From the NCBI RefSeq assembly GCF_009696465.1, contig NZ_VULX01000031.1:1-32142 (forward strand): 32,142 bases of DNA, written 5' to 3'. Every line of letters begins with the position of its first letter. The stretch's first letter is position 1. Origin of the DNA: Inconstantimicrobium porci. GTDB lineage: Bacteria; Bacillota; Clostridia; Clostridiales; Clostridiaceae. Below the pieces are notes generated by a model, which was not told the origin of the DNA, searched no databases, and saw nothing but the letters and a program-made list of their open reading frames with translations. A program made the translations under genes and the position numbers. This document shows positions 31,658 through 32,142 of this stretch, in pieces.

Positions 31658-32142
31658 ATGAATAATAATATTATACCTATTCATCAGATAGGTTTCCCAA
31701 TTGATTTAGAAATTATTATTCCAGATGACGATTCAGTAAAATTGCTATATGAGATTACGAAGGGATTAGATTATTCAAAATTATATAAAGCTTACTCTAC
31801 TAAAGGTAGAAATCCAGCAATTGCCCCTGAATCTTTATTTAGAATATTAGTATATGGATATATGGAAGGAATATATTCAAGCAGAGGACTAGAAAAATCA
31901 TGTAATCGTGATATTAACTTTCGTTGGCTTCTGCAGGGGCAGAAGGCTCCGGATCATAATACCATTGCTAGATTTAGAAGTTCAAGATTATCAGACTGTA
32001 TCGAAGATTTGTTTGATCAATTAGTAAATAAATTAGCTCAATTGAATGAGATAAAATTTGAAAATGTTTTTGTAGATGGTACAAAAATTGAAGCTAATGC
32101 TAACCGATACACTTTTGTATGGGGAAAAGCTATTAAAAAATT
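31658..32142 (+). CDS. IS1182-family transposase (3' truncated by window end)
   Basis: An open frame from ATG 31658 to the window end (161 codons visible). It carries the N-terminal DUF772-type region of IS1182/IS5-like transposases: LDYSKLYKAYSTKGRNPAIA, then PESLFRILVYGYMEGIYSSR, DINFRWLLQG, APDHNTIARFR and the first catalytic-Asp segment FVDGTKIEANAN (the DGT Asp is the first of the DDE triad). No stop occurs within the window and no frameshift is seen. Family assignment is good; whether the full element is intact is unknown. Confidence 0.85.
   Translation, partial: MNNNIIPIHQIGFPIDLEIIIPDDDSVKLLYEITKGLDYSKLYKAYSTKGRNPAIAPESLFRILVYGYMEGIYSSRGLEKSCNRDINFRWLLQGQKAPDHNTIARFRSSRLSDCIEDLFDQLVNKLAQLNEIKFENVFVDGTKIEANANRYTFVWGKAIKK

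Larger units (their letters stand above)
31572..32142 (+). mobile_element. IS1182-family insertion sequence, left part
   Basis: The element appears to begin with GGGGCTGTATCAAAAG, a form usual for IS1182-type left ends; GTATCAAA and TTTGATAC within it pair as a small hairpin. It continues through a terminator hairpin and the transposase gene past the end of the window. The exact first base and any target duplication cannot be fixed without the right end. Confidence 0.65.

Noticed and set aside
31478-31684. Minus-strand open frame across the ABC gene end and IS end
   Set aside because: It spans an IS boundary and a terminator hairpin and lacks a ribosome binding site.

Overview
The window is AT-rich and densely coded, with short gaps, strong GGAGG-type ribosome binding sites, several TTG/GTG starts and T-tailed hairpin terminators. 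With a CsoR/CopA/CopZ copper operon, a YhgE/Pip exporter, a heterodimeric MarR-ABC exporter and aspartase beside an Lrp-type regulator, this points to a low-GC Firmicute, most likely Clostridium or a close relative. It reads as chromosome, not plasmid or phage. An insertion sequence touches each edge: the apparent right end of an IS3-family element cuts a patatin-like gene at the left, and the left end of an IS1182-family element begins a few bases after an ABC transporter gene at the right.

From left to right: a patatin remnant (100-435); a copper operon on the minus strand (csoR-copA, then copZ) with a clear promoter and C/G-run operator; a minus-strand series of aminotransferase, zinc-dependent phospholipase C-like protein, CBS-pair protein, DEDDh exonuclease with a zinc ribbon, an SF1-ATPase/LexA-like fusion, a membrane-anchored degenerate M28 peptidase, a GmrSD-like DUF262/DUF1524 protein, a membrane MutS-like ATPase with a 5' frameshift and two YbjN-like proteins (3776-14256); an orphan ZnuA-type lipoprotein; divergent lrp/aspA; tRNA-Gly(CCC); adenosine deaminase; a giant beta-propeller sensor kinase without an adjacent response regulator; a small coiled-coil protein; a YhgE/Pip exporter; a graveyard of two decayed genes (oleate hydratase and a Cof-type HAD phosphatase); a small membrane protein ending in four cysteines; and the marR-ABC-ABC operon.

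The most unusual locus is 7222-9697. A protein joins the nucleotide-binding half of a UvrD-like helicase to a LexA/S24 self-cleaving domain, and has no recognisable DNA-binding helix-turn-helix. The gene just upstream encodes an M28-type peptidase in which three of the five zinc ligands appear to be asparagine. The pair is preceded by a perfect 19-bp palindrome squeezed between the terminator of the upstream gene and the start codon. This looks like a self-contained, regulated stress or DNA-damage module, followed by an exonuclease gene and preceded by a GmrSD-type restriction gene.

A second theme is structured DNA directly 3' of stop codons. Two 55-56 nt copies of one hairpin (3709-3764 and 14436-14490), a larger stem-closed element (15574-15716) and a 205-nt palindromic multi-hairpin element (17926-18130) all begin within about 25 nt of a stop codon. 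They may be small mobile or terminator-like repeats. All family assignments come from motif reading; no database search was run.
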